NCBI GenBank assembly: GCA_004299465.1
Contig: SCST01000478.1
Location: 1-14,422 of the forward strand
Direction: 5' to 3'
DNA length: 14,422 nucleotides
DNA from: Methylovulum sp.
GTDB lineage: Bacteria; Pseudomonadota; Gammaproteobacteria; Methylococcales; Methylomonadaceae
The position numbers and the translations under genes are program-made. Of the stretch, positions 9,401 to 14,422 are shown one piece after another. The notes below the pieces were generated by a model, which made no database searches, was not told where the DNA came from, and worked only from the letters and a program-made list of their open reading frames with translations. How positions within the stretch are numbered: position 1 is the first letter of the stretch; each line of letters opens with the position of its first letter.

Positions 9401-11203
9401 AAGATTGTCTTGGGCGTCAATCGCCAAACCATAGCCAAGCGAGTAACCCGATACGAAGGTCGAAACAACGCCGGTGGGGCTGATCTTCACGATGCTCGAT
9501 GCAACAGACGTGTGGGTTGCATAGATATTGCCTTGGGTGTCCGCTGCTATGCCCCGACCTGTTGTTTTCGAGGCCGCTGCCAGCGTGGTGCCGGCAGGGT
9601 CGATACGGGTGATGCTGGTGGAGTCGGCTCCGAACAGGTTGATGACGGCCTGGTTCGTATTGTCGCCGGGGCGCACGGTGGCTTGGGCTACTGTTATGTC
9701 GCCGTGGGCGTTGGGACCGACATGCAGCGTGTTGAACAACGAGCCGTATTCAGCATGGGTATCGACAAGCAGTTCGACCTGGAAGTCGCCGCTTAAGGTC
9801 GGAGTCCAACTGCCAAAATCCAGTGGAATGGCGGTAGCATCCAGCTCCAGTGGGGCTAGTGCAACGGTGCTGGTGTGCACTACTTCGCCTACGCCGATGC
9901 TACTAGATGGCGTGGACGGGTACAATTTGATCAGGGAGTGGATGGTATCGACAGGCAGGACGATCCGGCTGTCGATATCCCACACGCTTCCGTGTACCGT
10001 GAGCGGCAATACATCCGTGATCTCGCTACGGGTGCCATCCGCTGCAAAGAACGCCAGTTTCCTGGAACTGTACACGGCGGCGATACGGCCATCGGTCGCT
10101 ATCGCGAAGGTTTCCAGTGCGGGTAAACCGGTTTGTACGGTTTCCAGTGTATTGTCGGCGGCGAGGCGGAAGATTGTGCCTTTTGCCCAGTCGCCGATGT
10201 ACAACGTTCCTTGGGCATCGGCCTGGATTTCCCGGACATTGCTCAAGTCGGGGAGAGGCAGTTTGGTTTTGCCGCCTGTAGGCGTGACGTTGTACACACC
10301 GCTGGCTGCCGCCGCAATAAAAACGCGTCCATCCGCCAGCACTTCGATCGCTTGTTGTCCGGTAAGGCTGGTCACAATTTTTTGGCGGCTGCCGTCGGCA
10401 GCCAAGCGTTCGTAGCTACTGGACGCATTAAGCACGTAGATATCCCCGTTGGGCGCCACGTCCACATCCACTGGACTGGTAAATCCCGTGGCGACCTGAG
10501 TGACGGTTCCCGCTGCATCGACCCGGCTCAATATGCCTCCAGTATTATTCACGGCATAGAAATTACCCGCGTTGTCCCTGTCGATTCCGTAAGGGCGATT
10601 CAAGCCATTGCCCTGCGCCAGGGTCAAGGTTTCCAGTACGGTGTTGCTGGTCTGGTAGCCGGGATTTTTCAACGTGACTTTGGCGGTGATCGTACCAGCG
10701 GAAAGATTGAGATTACCCCGGTTGCTTACCAGCGCGGTGAGATGCACCGGTTGCTGCGCGGCCAACTGGACGATGGGTGGATCGAAATGCACCGAACCGC
10801 CGATGGCGCGGGTAGCCAGGATTTCGACCGGGACACTACGCTCGGCCAGCAATTGCCCAGAGACGCCGTCATAGGCCTGGACGATGAAGTCGTACCAGCC
10901 GGGGGTGGTCGTGCCGTTATGCCAGTCCATTTCTGCGCTGACGGCATCGTTAGCGGGTACCGTTTCCAGTGCGTCGGCGGCGTTGCCGCCAAGCGGGACA
11001 AGCCGGGCCGGGAACTCTTCGACGATCTGGCCGCCGGTAGCAACGATCACGCCGTACAGGCGTACCTTACGTTCTAAGGCCTTACCGTTAACCAGGTGGG
11101 CTTGGGCTTTAATTTTGCTGTGGGCGGGGTAACCCGGCTGTTCAAGCAACACGGCATCAATATCGAAATCCGCTACGGTGGCCCGCTCCAGCGTCACGTT
11201 CAA
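3464..11203 (-). CDS. Downstream part of the giant exported protein: beta-propellers, CARDB-, SdrD_B- and cadherin-like repeats, GATase-like domain
   Basis: 2579 codons from a TTG at 11203 to TGA at 3464. The frame is open up to 11287 and continues the upstream coding sequence, from which one TAA separates it. The TTG has no ribosome binding site or signal peptide, so I regard this as the distal part of the same gene. Approximate domains: Ig-like 1-195; first NHL-type propeller 198-400 (repeated blades such as GTLYIGDWAKGTIFRL); second propeller 546-818; CARDB-like sandwiches 818-1245; SdrD_B-like at 1251 and 1799 (FHDLDHNQV in both); cadherin-like repeats 1371-1795 and 1920-2108 (signatures such as DDLGQTT and FTPQPGFSGVSSLTYRV); a GATase-like alpha/beta domain about 2115-2290 (LLVLVDP, ELREAVNHGLGLLVGGDHDQ); an Ig-like domain; and a helical tail. 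Inferred role: extracellular scaffold or adhesin. Without the upstream part it would lack an export signal. Confidence 0.85.
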   Translation of the reverse strand: MNVTLERATVADFDIDAVLLEQPGYPAHSKIKAQAHLVNGKALERKVRLYGVIVATGGQIVEEFPARLVPLGGNAADALETVPANDAVSAEMDWHNGTTTPGWYDFIVQAYDGVSGQLLAERSVPVEILATRAIGGSVHFDPPIVQLAAQQPVHLTALVSNRGNLNLSAGTITAKVTLKNPGYQTSNTVLETLTLAQGNGLNRPYGIDRDNAGNFYAVNNTGGILSRVDAAGTVTQVATGFTSPVDVDVAPNGDIYVLNASSSYERLAADGSRQKIVTSLTGQQAIEVLADGRVFIAAAASGVYNVTPTGGKTKLPLPDLSNVREIQADAQGTLYIGDWAKGTIFRLAADNTLETVQTGLPALETFAIATDGRIAAVYSSRKLAFFAADGTRSEITDVLPLTVHGSVWDIDSRIVLPVDTIHSLIKLYPSTPSSSIGVGEVVHTSTVALAPLELDATAIPLDFGSWTPTLSGDFQVELLVDTHAEYGSLFNTLHVGPNAHGDITVAQATVRPGDNTNQAVINLFGADSTSITRIDPAGTTLAAASKTTGRGIAADTQGNIYATHTSVASSIVKISPTGVVSTFVSGYSLGYGLAIDAQDNLYSYSSVVANAATVLKITPDGTVTPLATVGGAVKGLAIGPDGQLYVVDAANALSRIHADGRVELVTRNGITNARGLTIDANGYFYILTGNMGLHLDEDGIKRNYYKILRVSPDGKRYSEYHNQALFEFEGINVTADCSNNLLFAPMIDYPFKLGGEENTLMQIIGDTGEERQVLYGPDFDPALSDMDVLFYDRFGQRLLIWTDLNQGKIFSFPVVCGGIDADVHLITRSDVNVSGMNPAPNQSTDLGNGSFEHVWNLTQVDNRGVQLQFDLLLKGMSENETRAIAQDAFVEFHNSFVAGQKVRTPLTIPSVLASTAMQIQSGLDAAEYGPQTPVNINVDVSNGGILPFSGELQLGIVDAVGFPVQDLPAITVTEQTGLSTVAYQALWNTSLFLTGDYRLQAKLLDGSGAVVATGSTLFAIVTNANAPTLADTLSPDQLIYAGWDQVHLDGSITNTAVNALLAPTTMSVSVIAPDGTPIYTGSTTIGELAAGGTLPASFAFPLADAAGGVYTVNVSVTRSEDGVILDSFQKTFTVVRTTLQGLTGTVSVAPNPVDIGTSVTCSESVTNQSAVGIDALPLTSVLVNLDNETVISEEPRIVTLAGKQSEQHERVIDTAALKPGAYACLLRATVDGTVKELANAAFRAVVPKITLSGTVFHDLDHNQVQIGNEPGIAAGSTWITALSQGAAIATAPVQADGGYQLTVPGLADYTLVIADSANATSAALPTGWSHTAEIIGGTADAAIDGRLDVTTGIKAVGALDFGIDGAPSAAANDTAITTQGVAVLLPVLANDWPGVGTTQLIAGSIDLNPATPAFDTEATLPGEGRFTALPDGVIRFTPQPGFSGVSSLTYRVHDDLGQTTASAQIKVTVTGPANPFGDLSTDRPHANPDAGATLIDTAITLAVIGNDVAGPNANLEPASLDLDPSTATIETVKTDSAGFWQANTDGTVTFTPNAGYGGLAQLSYAIADDLGNTATSTLSISVSGGQTPVALDDSGATWTDIPLALSILDNDHAGGGQTLAATGIDLYPDTPAVDSEWVNVTGHWQVQADGTVTYMPAAAFTGDAVINYTVADSSGLNTSATVRIVVLPTQLPSARDDIAATLFNTPLNLSPANNDRAEPGSVLNPATLDLDPATDTVEMTQTTAEGDWQVQADGSLSYTPTLNQVGDVAPLNYLIRDSLGRAATAQVRLTVAPPTSVTLSGQVFHDLDHNQVRNGSEPGTNAGGGFITVIDGNGLAVATTPVATDGSYQLEVPPLAAFSLLLATQENSVVANLANGWRFTGETQVGIADSNADGRLNIQVGVVALSALNFAVDGDPSVANDDRISTVHAVPVTLDVIANDRLGPGATAFIPTTLDLDPSTAEPNSQISLAGQGVYVAQSDGSIVFTPDPVFSGVSHTAYQVQDDLGQTTNTATVTVAVGPDAIDDSLNTAADTPVIGSLADNDLIPSGAVYALATAPSHGTATVNTDGSTTYSPLVGYSGVDTFSYRVCLPAPDEALCDSAVVTVTITAPTPVINLHGTLEVEAHGRLLVLVDPLDEVCRQDDEHDSDDEDDNKGDDKTNSSSRKRQQDSKNDNNQEDDNQDNSSGDEEDNGHEDSDACETQQSERDYLAHVLQAGTWTYSLVDSAEDYTQALHSGAYNLHALLSAEVKLDESVQKELREAVNHGLGLLVGGDHDQRNNVLDSVLGLQYQGHTEAYGVRVVPAPGYDGVEQRYAAPREVNRIRPQTTSVLGQLIDVRNKTSSPALTHQHYGRGETAYLSFDLPAEAAPQETGGIGEFSRLLLNLLDDLSPWPEYRQGDVIALQLRLRNAGPQVGGWLDLALSGGATVYDAVGADLQADGSLRWLYDLAANNSLERQAWTRLPATGTSTAQARIHADGSRNDPYTTLSLTLPVTDTPSLATALTRLDSLAKSNRAYQSVRQSAQLAAAALVKGKLDTARIELLKSADALLKITGPDAAEVRQAIDEALRRLALTSNTPKP
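4610..4786 (-). other. Acidic low-complexity insertion flanked by two cysteines
   Basis: Encodes 59 residues made almost entirely of Asp, Glu, Asn, Gln, Ser, Lys, Arg and Gly (for example DDEHDSDDEDDNKGDD), between Cys2139 and Cys2199 counted from 11203. It interrupts the GATase-like domain between its first strand (GRLLVLVDP) and the following helix (ERDYLAHVLQAG). It looks like a disordered, possibly calcium-binding loop that a disulfide could tie off; that function is inference. Confidence 0.8.
5440..7453 (-). repeat. Duplicated SdrD_B-like plus cadherin-like module
   Basis: Two SdrD_B-like domains begin with nearly the same sequence (LSGTVFHDLDHNQV at codon 1251 and LSGQVFHDLDHNQV at 1799), exactly 548 codons apart. 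Each continues through xxEPG, a Gly-Trp, a DGRL/N segment and a closing ALxFxxDGxPS-xAND, and each is followed by cadherin-like repeats. Four cadherin-like repeats lie between the two copies and two follow the second. This indicates internal duplication of a compound module during growth of the gene. Confidence 0.65.
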
Positions 11204-11287
11204 CGTGGACAGGCCGGGCTGGGCCAGGCTGACTTCGCCCTGACGGCTCAGGTAACCGACCGCACTGACGGCGACTGTGAACCGGGT

Positions 11288-11290
11288 TTA
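11288..11290 (-). other. In-frame TAA interrupting the giant gene
   Basis: Codon 774 counted from 13609 is TAA in the context GCC TAA ACC. Distances confirm one frame: 13609 to 11203 is 802 codons. Homology to the neighbouring repeats continues across it: IA-stop-TRFTVAVSAVGY aligns without gaps with IAPGTYSVGFTLAGY in the first repeat and LASDTWELDLSLAGY in the third. The stop falls where those repeats have Pro or Ser, and TAA is one base from the Ser codon TCA. Confidence 0.95.
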
Positions 11291-13609
11291 GGCAATGGCG
11301 TCTATCCGGTAGGAACCGTCGGCGGCGGTATGTACACTTTTTCCTTCGCTGTCTATCGCAACTACGGCACCGACTAAAGGCATTCCGGTTTTGCTGTCTG
11401 TGACCACGCCCGTCAAGATGCTGCCGTTGGTTGTGGCGGGCGGTAGACGGATGGTGCCGAGATCGGAGACGCCTGCGGATGCGGTCAGCGACAACCTCAA
11501 GCCCTGGTAGCCGACCCCGTTCAAATCGAGCATCCAGGCGCCGGGGGCTAAATCCGCCAGCAGGAATTGTCCGTTCGCATCTGTCACAACGCTGGGCGTG
11601 CCCCCGGCAACGGCTACCGTGACTCCCGCCAGGGCTAATCCCGTGTCGGCATCGACTACGGTGCCGGTCAGCGTGGTTTGGGTGGGTACGACTGCGGAAT
11701 CAGCCGGCAAGCTGGGTGAGAAGGTCAGCGTGGCACCGGCTGAGAGCGTGGCGGAACCCGTCGCGTCCAGGAAACCGGGTGCCGATGCCGTGATGGTGAT
11801 GGCACCAGACGGTGCCGCGATACGGTAAGCGCCCAAGGCATTGGTTACCGCCGATACTGTGGCGCTGCCAGTCAGCGTGATATGGGCGCCGGCGATGGGG
11901 TTCCCGTTGGCGGCATCGGTTACACTGCCGGTGACGATCCCGTCACTCGTTGAGCCGGACAGTGACGGCAGACGGATGATGCCGAGATTCGATACGCCGG
12001 CCGGTGCGCTAAGCGTGATATGGGCGCCACTATAGCCGGCCAGGCTTAGATCGAGTTCCCAGGTGTCGGACGCCAGATTCACCAGGCTGAATGTGCCTGA
12101 TGCATCGCTGACGGTTCTGAGTGTGCCGCCGCTCACGGCCACGTCGACACCGGTCAAGGGTTGGCCGGTACTCGCATCCACTACGGTACCGTACACGCTG
12201 GTTGTCGATGGCGGCGCGCTGGAGGCAACCGTCAAACCGGGCGATAAGGTCAGCGTAGATCCGGCCGCCAGGGTCGCTGTCGCGGTCGCATCCAGGAAGC
12301 CCGGTGCCGACACCATGACCGTGAACGAACCGGGCGGCACGACGAGACGATAAGCGCCGGCCGTATCCGTGAGTGTCGTGGCATTGGAACTGCCGCTGAG
12401 CGTGACGGCTACGCCGGCGAGCGGCTGGTTATTGGCGGCAGAAGTCACGACGCCCGCCACAATGGCGACATCCTGCGCAGCGGTCATGCCCACCGTACCG
12501 AGATCCACTTGTTGTCCGGCATTCAGCGAGCCGGTTCGGTCGGCATCGATATAGCCCGCTAGGGTAAACCCAACGCTATAAGTACCCGGCGCTATCCCCT
12601 GATACAGAAAACCGCCATCCGCCCCTGTGAGCACGGACTGGCCGTTGCCAGTCGATACCAGCACGCCGCCTAGCGGCAAGCCGCTGTTCTGGTCAACGAC
12701 ATGGCCCGTGACCGTGCTATCCCACGGTGACGGCGTCCCCGACCCAGCCTGCATAAGCCACAAGGCGCGGGCCGCCAGGGCGGTGCGGTAAACATCCTGT
12801 CCCCAGGAGCCGTCGGGCAGTTGGGCGTTTTCCAAGAGCTTAGCCGCGTTTGTTAGCGGTGTCGTATCGGTGGTCGCAGGCGCTAAGGCCAATAAGGCCC
12901 ATGCGGTTTCAAAATCGCTACCCCAGCCGCCGTTAGCGTCCTGGGTAGACAACAGAAAATTTACGGCTTTGCTGATAGGCTGGGCCAGATCGTAACGTAA
13001 GCGATGGGCATGCAAGGCCATCAAAGCAGACGCCGTGGTGTAGGGAGCAGCCTGCGCGTAGCGGTTCTGGGTATAGCTGCCATCGGCATTTTGCTGGGTA
13101 CGGAGGTAACTGACCGCGGCGGAAATCACCGCAGTGTGACTGCTGGGCGTTTTTGCCAGTGCTTCCAGCGCGAAAGCGGTGTCCAGCACAGTGCTGGTCA
13201 TACCGGGTGAACCGCCGAAACCGCCATCCGGGTTCTGATTGGCTTCGAGCGCGGCTAGTATATCGGCAGGGGTGCCGGTGCCGGCTTCGCCGTGGGCGAT
13301 GAGGCTGCGCGCCAAGTATTCGGTGATGGGCTGAGTGGAAGAGGTATCGAGAAAAGCAAGCGATGCCGGACGGGGGGTATCGACAGAGTTAAGCGCGTGC
13401 AGCGTGCGCAAGGTCTCGGCGGTGGCCTGAGTAGGCGTGGCAATGTCGTCCGGGCGTTCATAACTGCCGCCGGCCTGTAACTGTACATCCAGCCATGTTA
13501 GTGCTGCGGGATTGGCCCCTGCCAAGGGAGTGAACAGCGACAGTACGATCAGTAACCACCAGAAACTGGGCTCTATATTCAGTCGCAACAATACATTGGA
13601 ATAACGCAT
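11288..13609 (-). CDS. Upstream part of the giant exported protein: signal peptide, alpha/alpha toroid, carboxypeptidase-regulatory-like repeats
   Basis: 773 codons from ATG at 13609 to a TAA at 11290-11288. Residues 1-32 are a Sec signal peptide (core WWLLIVLSLF, likely cut near LAGA). Residues 35-287 form an alpha/alpha-toroid domain of the prenyltransferase/squalene-cyclase fold, with four QW-type motifs (NQNPDGGFGG, QQNADGSYTQ, TQDANGGWGS, AQLPDGSWGQ). I see neither a cyclase DxDD motif nor a GCGEQ thioester, so a structural or binding role is likelier than catalysis. Carboxypeptidase-regulatory-like sandwiches follow at about 298-374, 381-462, 470-549, 556-635, 645-723 and 730 onward; the sixth is cut by the stop. 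The same frame resumes at once with TRFTVAVSAVGYLSRQG, the missing half of that domain. The start is supported by AGAGG-type ribosome binding and the signal peptide. The short product could be secreted alone, but it looks like a truncation of one 3381-codon gene. Confidence 0.88.
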   Translation of the reverse strand: MRYSNVLLRLNIEPSFWWLLIVLSLFTPLAGANPAALTWLDVQLQAGGSYERPDDIATPTQATAETLRTLHALNSVDTPRPASLAFLDTSSTQPITEYLARSLIAHGEAGTGTPADILAALEANQNPDGGFGGSPGMTSTVLDTAFALEALAKTPSSHTAVISAAVSYLRTQQNADGSYTQNRYAQAAPYTTASALMALHAHRLRYDLAQPISKAVNFLLSTQDANGGWGSDFETAWALLALAPATTDTTPLTNAAKLLENAQLPDGSWGQDVYRTALAARALWLMQAGSGTPSPWDSTVTGHVVDQNSGLPLGGVLVSTGNGQSVLTGADGGFLYQGIAPGTYSVGFTLAGYIDADRTGSLNAGQQVDLGTVGMTAAQDVAIVAGVVTSAANNQPLAGVAVTLSGSSNATTLTDTAGAYRLVVPPGSFTVMVSAPGFLDATATATLAAGSTLTLSPGLTVASSAPPSTTSVYGTVVDASTGQPLTGVDVAVSGGTLRTVSDASGTFSLVNLASDTWELDLSLAGYSGAHITLSAPAGVSNLGIIRLPSLSGSTSDGIVTGSVTDAANGNPIAGAHITLTGSATVSAVTNALGAYRIAAPSGAITITASAPGFLDATGSATLSAGATLTFSPSLPADSAVVPTQTTLTGTVVDADTGLALAGVTVAVAGGTPSVVTDANGQFLLADLAPGAWMLDLNGVGYQGLRLSLTASAGVSDLGTIRLPPATTNGSILTGVVTDSKTGMPLVGAVVAIDSEGKSVHTAADGSYRIDAIA
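11420..12469 (-). repeat. Tandem duplication of a 525-base two-domain unit
   Basis: Residues 381-555 and 556-730 are two copies of an A-B pair of carboxypeptidase-regulatory-like domains with an exact 175-residue period. The A copies share APGFLDAT, TLTLSPGL / TLTFSPSL and the pattern VTxAANxxPxAG; the B copies share GTVVDA, the GY-x-G motif and AGVSxLGxIRLP. DNA similarity is visible too, for example around 11761-11800 against 12287-12325. Confidence 0.8.
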
Positions 13610-13614
13610 GAGTT

Positions 13615-13620
13615 TCCTCT
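13615..13620 (-). promoter_or_regulatory. Ribosome binding site of the giant gene
   Basis: AGAGGA on the minus strand ends five bases before the ATG at 13609, a good Shine-Dalgarno match and spacing. It fixes the start that yields the signal peptide. A possible -10 element CATAAT lies at 13655-13650 on the same strand, but no good -35 is seen at the right distance. Confidence 0.65.
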
Positions 13621-13673
13621 CCCCGGAGGTATAAGTAGCTACACAATTTATTATGTTGAAAACCTGCTTGGAA

Positions 13674-13695
13674 AACGACCATCTTATAGGTCGTT
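13674..13695 (-). terminator. Hairpin with short T-run between the GH13 remnant and the giant gene
   Basis: On the minus strand AACGACC, an eight-base loop and GGTCGTT form a perfect seven-pair stem; the last two T of the stem plus two more give TTTT. It lies downstream of the pseudogene's stop and upstream of the giant gene. The T-run is short and the stem only moderately G+C rich, so it could equally be a leader hairpin or chance. Confidence 0.35.
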
Positions 13696-13736
13696 ATGGG
13701 CCATCATCTTGAGCGTTTTCTGAACCCAGGCATCGC

Positions 13737-13748
13737 ATGCTATAGCAT
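13737..13748. promoter_or_regulatory. Perfect 12-bp palindrome, possible operator
   Basis: ATGCTATAGCAT is its own reverse complement and sits 128 bases upstream of the giant gene's start codon, between it and the end of the GH13 remnant. A dimeric regulator site is possible, but no second copy was noticed and no regulator gene is in the window. Confidence 0.2.
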
Positions 13749-13765
13749 TCCTCATAAAGCACCGA

Positions 13766-14369
13766 TTAAACGCTAGGCCAAATACGTCCGTAATGGGATG
13801 GGATAGTCAGCCACGCTCCTGCTCTACCCCGGTAACAAAGTTATCCTGACCGTGCAGTTGTTCGATATAGTGGCCGCCGTGTTGAATGTGAGTCGCACAC
13901 ACTGTTCGACAGCAGTAACATTTACTGCGCTTAGGCTTATTGCCGCGCTGCTTTCACGCTCGAACAGCAACAGCAACAGGCCGCGCGATAGATAATGGTC
14001 ATAATCATGTAGAAATAATGCCCACCGCGCCGGAACTCTTCGCAACTTTTGCGCGGATATACCAGTTTCCAAGTTAAGCTGACCAAACTTTGGCCGACTT
14101 CATCGTAAAAATAATCTCAACGCAATGGCCTGAGTAACATTACACGGCCAAGACCGTTCTCGGGCAGGAAGTAATTTTCGCCGAACTCCTGACCCTGCCA
14201 GAGCATGGGAATGCCTTTCGCTGATAGGTGTACAGCCAGTGCTTGTTCACAGTGTAGAAAAATCACGGGTCAACGTGCGATTAAAGTTGGTGCTGACGCC
14301 GAAATAATCCTTGGCGAACGGCCCTATAAACAGGTTTTCGTGATGATTGACGAGTGGAAGGCTTTTCAT
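13766..14369 (-). pseudogene. Decayed C-terminal part of a GH13 (alpha-amylase family) glycoside hydrolase
   Basis: Pieces of a GH13 C-terminal half appear in order but in different frames. SAKGIPMLWQGQEFGENYF, then GLGRVMLLRPLR, stop, DYFYDE near 14240-14090: the TGA at 14119-14117 replaces the Trp expected in RWDYFYD. Next comes EEFRRGGHYFY, then a shift near 14009 to HDYDHYLSRGLLL, then a shift near 13880 to GGHYIEQLHGQDNF, then a shift near 13808 to LTIPSHYGRIWPSV and the terminal TAA at 13768-13766. That is at least three frameshifts and one nonsense change in about 450 bases. The piece from 14369 (SLPLVNHHENLFI) may be the eroded NHD region that precedes the GQE block by about 40 residues in the family. 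Intact relatives act on alpha-glucans such as glycogen. The match is by family memory, and the upstream boundary is uncertain. Confidence 0.75.
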
Positions 14370-14422
14370 GATTTAACCCAATTAGATTACGGCAATCATT
14401 ATAGACAAAACGCTCAAGCTCT
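14370..14422. other. Window edge, no assignable feature
   Basis: A TATAAT hexamer is present on the minus strand at 14403-14398, but a -35 element would fall at the window edge and is not recognisable. The stretch may be further eroded GH13 sequence. Confidence 0.3.

Noticed and set aside
11288..11290. Stop codon recoding as selenocysteine or pyrrolysine
   Set aside because: Those use TGA and TAG; the codon here is TAA. No recoding structure was recognised downstream.
13824..14072. 82-codon minus-strand ORF as an independent small gene
   Set aside because: Its residues (HDYDHYLSRGLLL and following) match the middle of a GH13 C-terminal region in order with fragments in the other frames, so it is one frame of the pseudogene.
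13708..14418. 12-base inverted repeat CTTGAGCGTTTT (13708-13719) and AAAACGCTCAAG (14407-14418) bracketing the pseudogene
   Set aside because: A few 12-base matches are expected by chance in a window this size. There is no transposase, target duplication or longer terminal repeat.
14207..14422. Plus-strand open frame from the ATG at 14207 running off the right edge
   Set aside because: It is antisense to recognisable GH13 remnant at its left end and shows no known domain. Part of it (the segment around 14300-14420) reads plausibly as protein, so sequence to the right would be needed to revive it.
1..14422. CRISPR array, tRNA, rRNA, integrase or insertion sequence
   Set aside because: No regularly spaced short repeats, no cloverleaf or rRNA signature and no transposase or integrase motifs were seen on either strand.

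Overview
The window holds one minus-strand locus of very large exported proteins, with a decayed metabolic gene upstream. Reading in the direction of transcription (right to left), it contains: (i) a heavily degraded remnant of a glycoside hydrolase family 13 (alpha-amylase type) gene, about 14369-13766; (ii) a giant multidomain exported protein read in one frame from 13609 to 3464, about 3381 codons, cut by a single in-frame TAA at 11290-11288; (iii) a 263-base spacer with hairpin-forming repeats; (iv) a second exported protein from 3200 to beyond position 1 (at least 1066 residues, 3' end outside the window).

The giant protein starts with a signal peptide and an alpha/alpha-toroid domain with four terpene-cyclase-like QW motifs. 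Six carboxypeptidase-regulatory-like beta-sandwiches follow, the sixth being the one cut by the stop codon. Next come an Ig-like region, two NHL-type beta-propellers, CARDB-like sandwiches, two SdrD_B-like domains interleaved with cadherin-like repeats, a glutamine-amidotransferase-like fold carrying a 59-residue acidic insertion between two cysteines, and a helical C-terminus. Everything suggests an outer-surface scaffold or adhesin and nothing suggests a conventional enzyme.

The second protein has a signal peptide, a charged helical region, a transglutaminase-like domain whose expected nucleophilic cysteine is alanine, a long beta-rich middle, a hydrophobic segment, and a C-terminal tip of about 125 residues. 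The tip has a D...ExK signature and resembles an uncharacterised nuclease-like domain, DUF6310 as I recall it. Its DNA is much richer in A+T (about 40% G+C by hand count in the first 360 bases) than the start of the same gene (41 of 60 bases in 2821-2880). This is the pattern of a polymorphic toxin: conserved export and presentation module with an exchangeable toxic tip. My working hypothesis is that the giant surface protein and the toxin-tipped protein form one antagonism or contact-dependent system. The expected immunity gene would lie just left of the window and cannot be seen.

The organism is a Gram-negative bacterium of moderately high G+C. From memory, the GH13 remnant and this family of transglutaminase-like exoproteins recall gammaproteobacterial methanotrophs or similar, but this is a weak inference. 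No tRNA, rRNA, CRISPR array, transposase or plus-strand gene could be supported.
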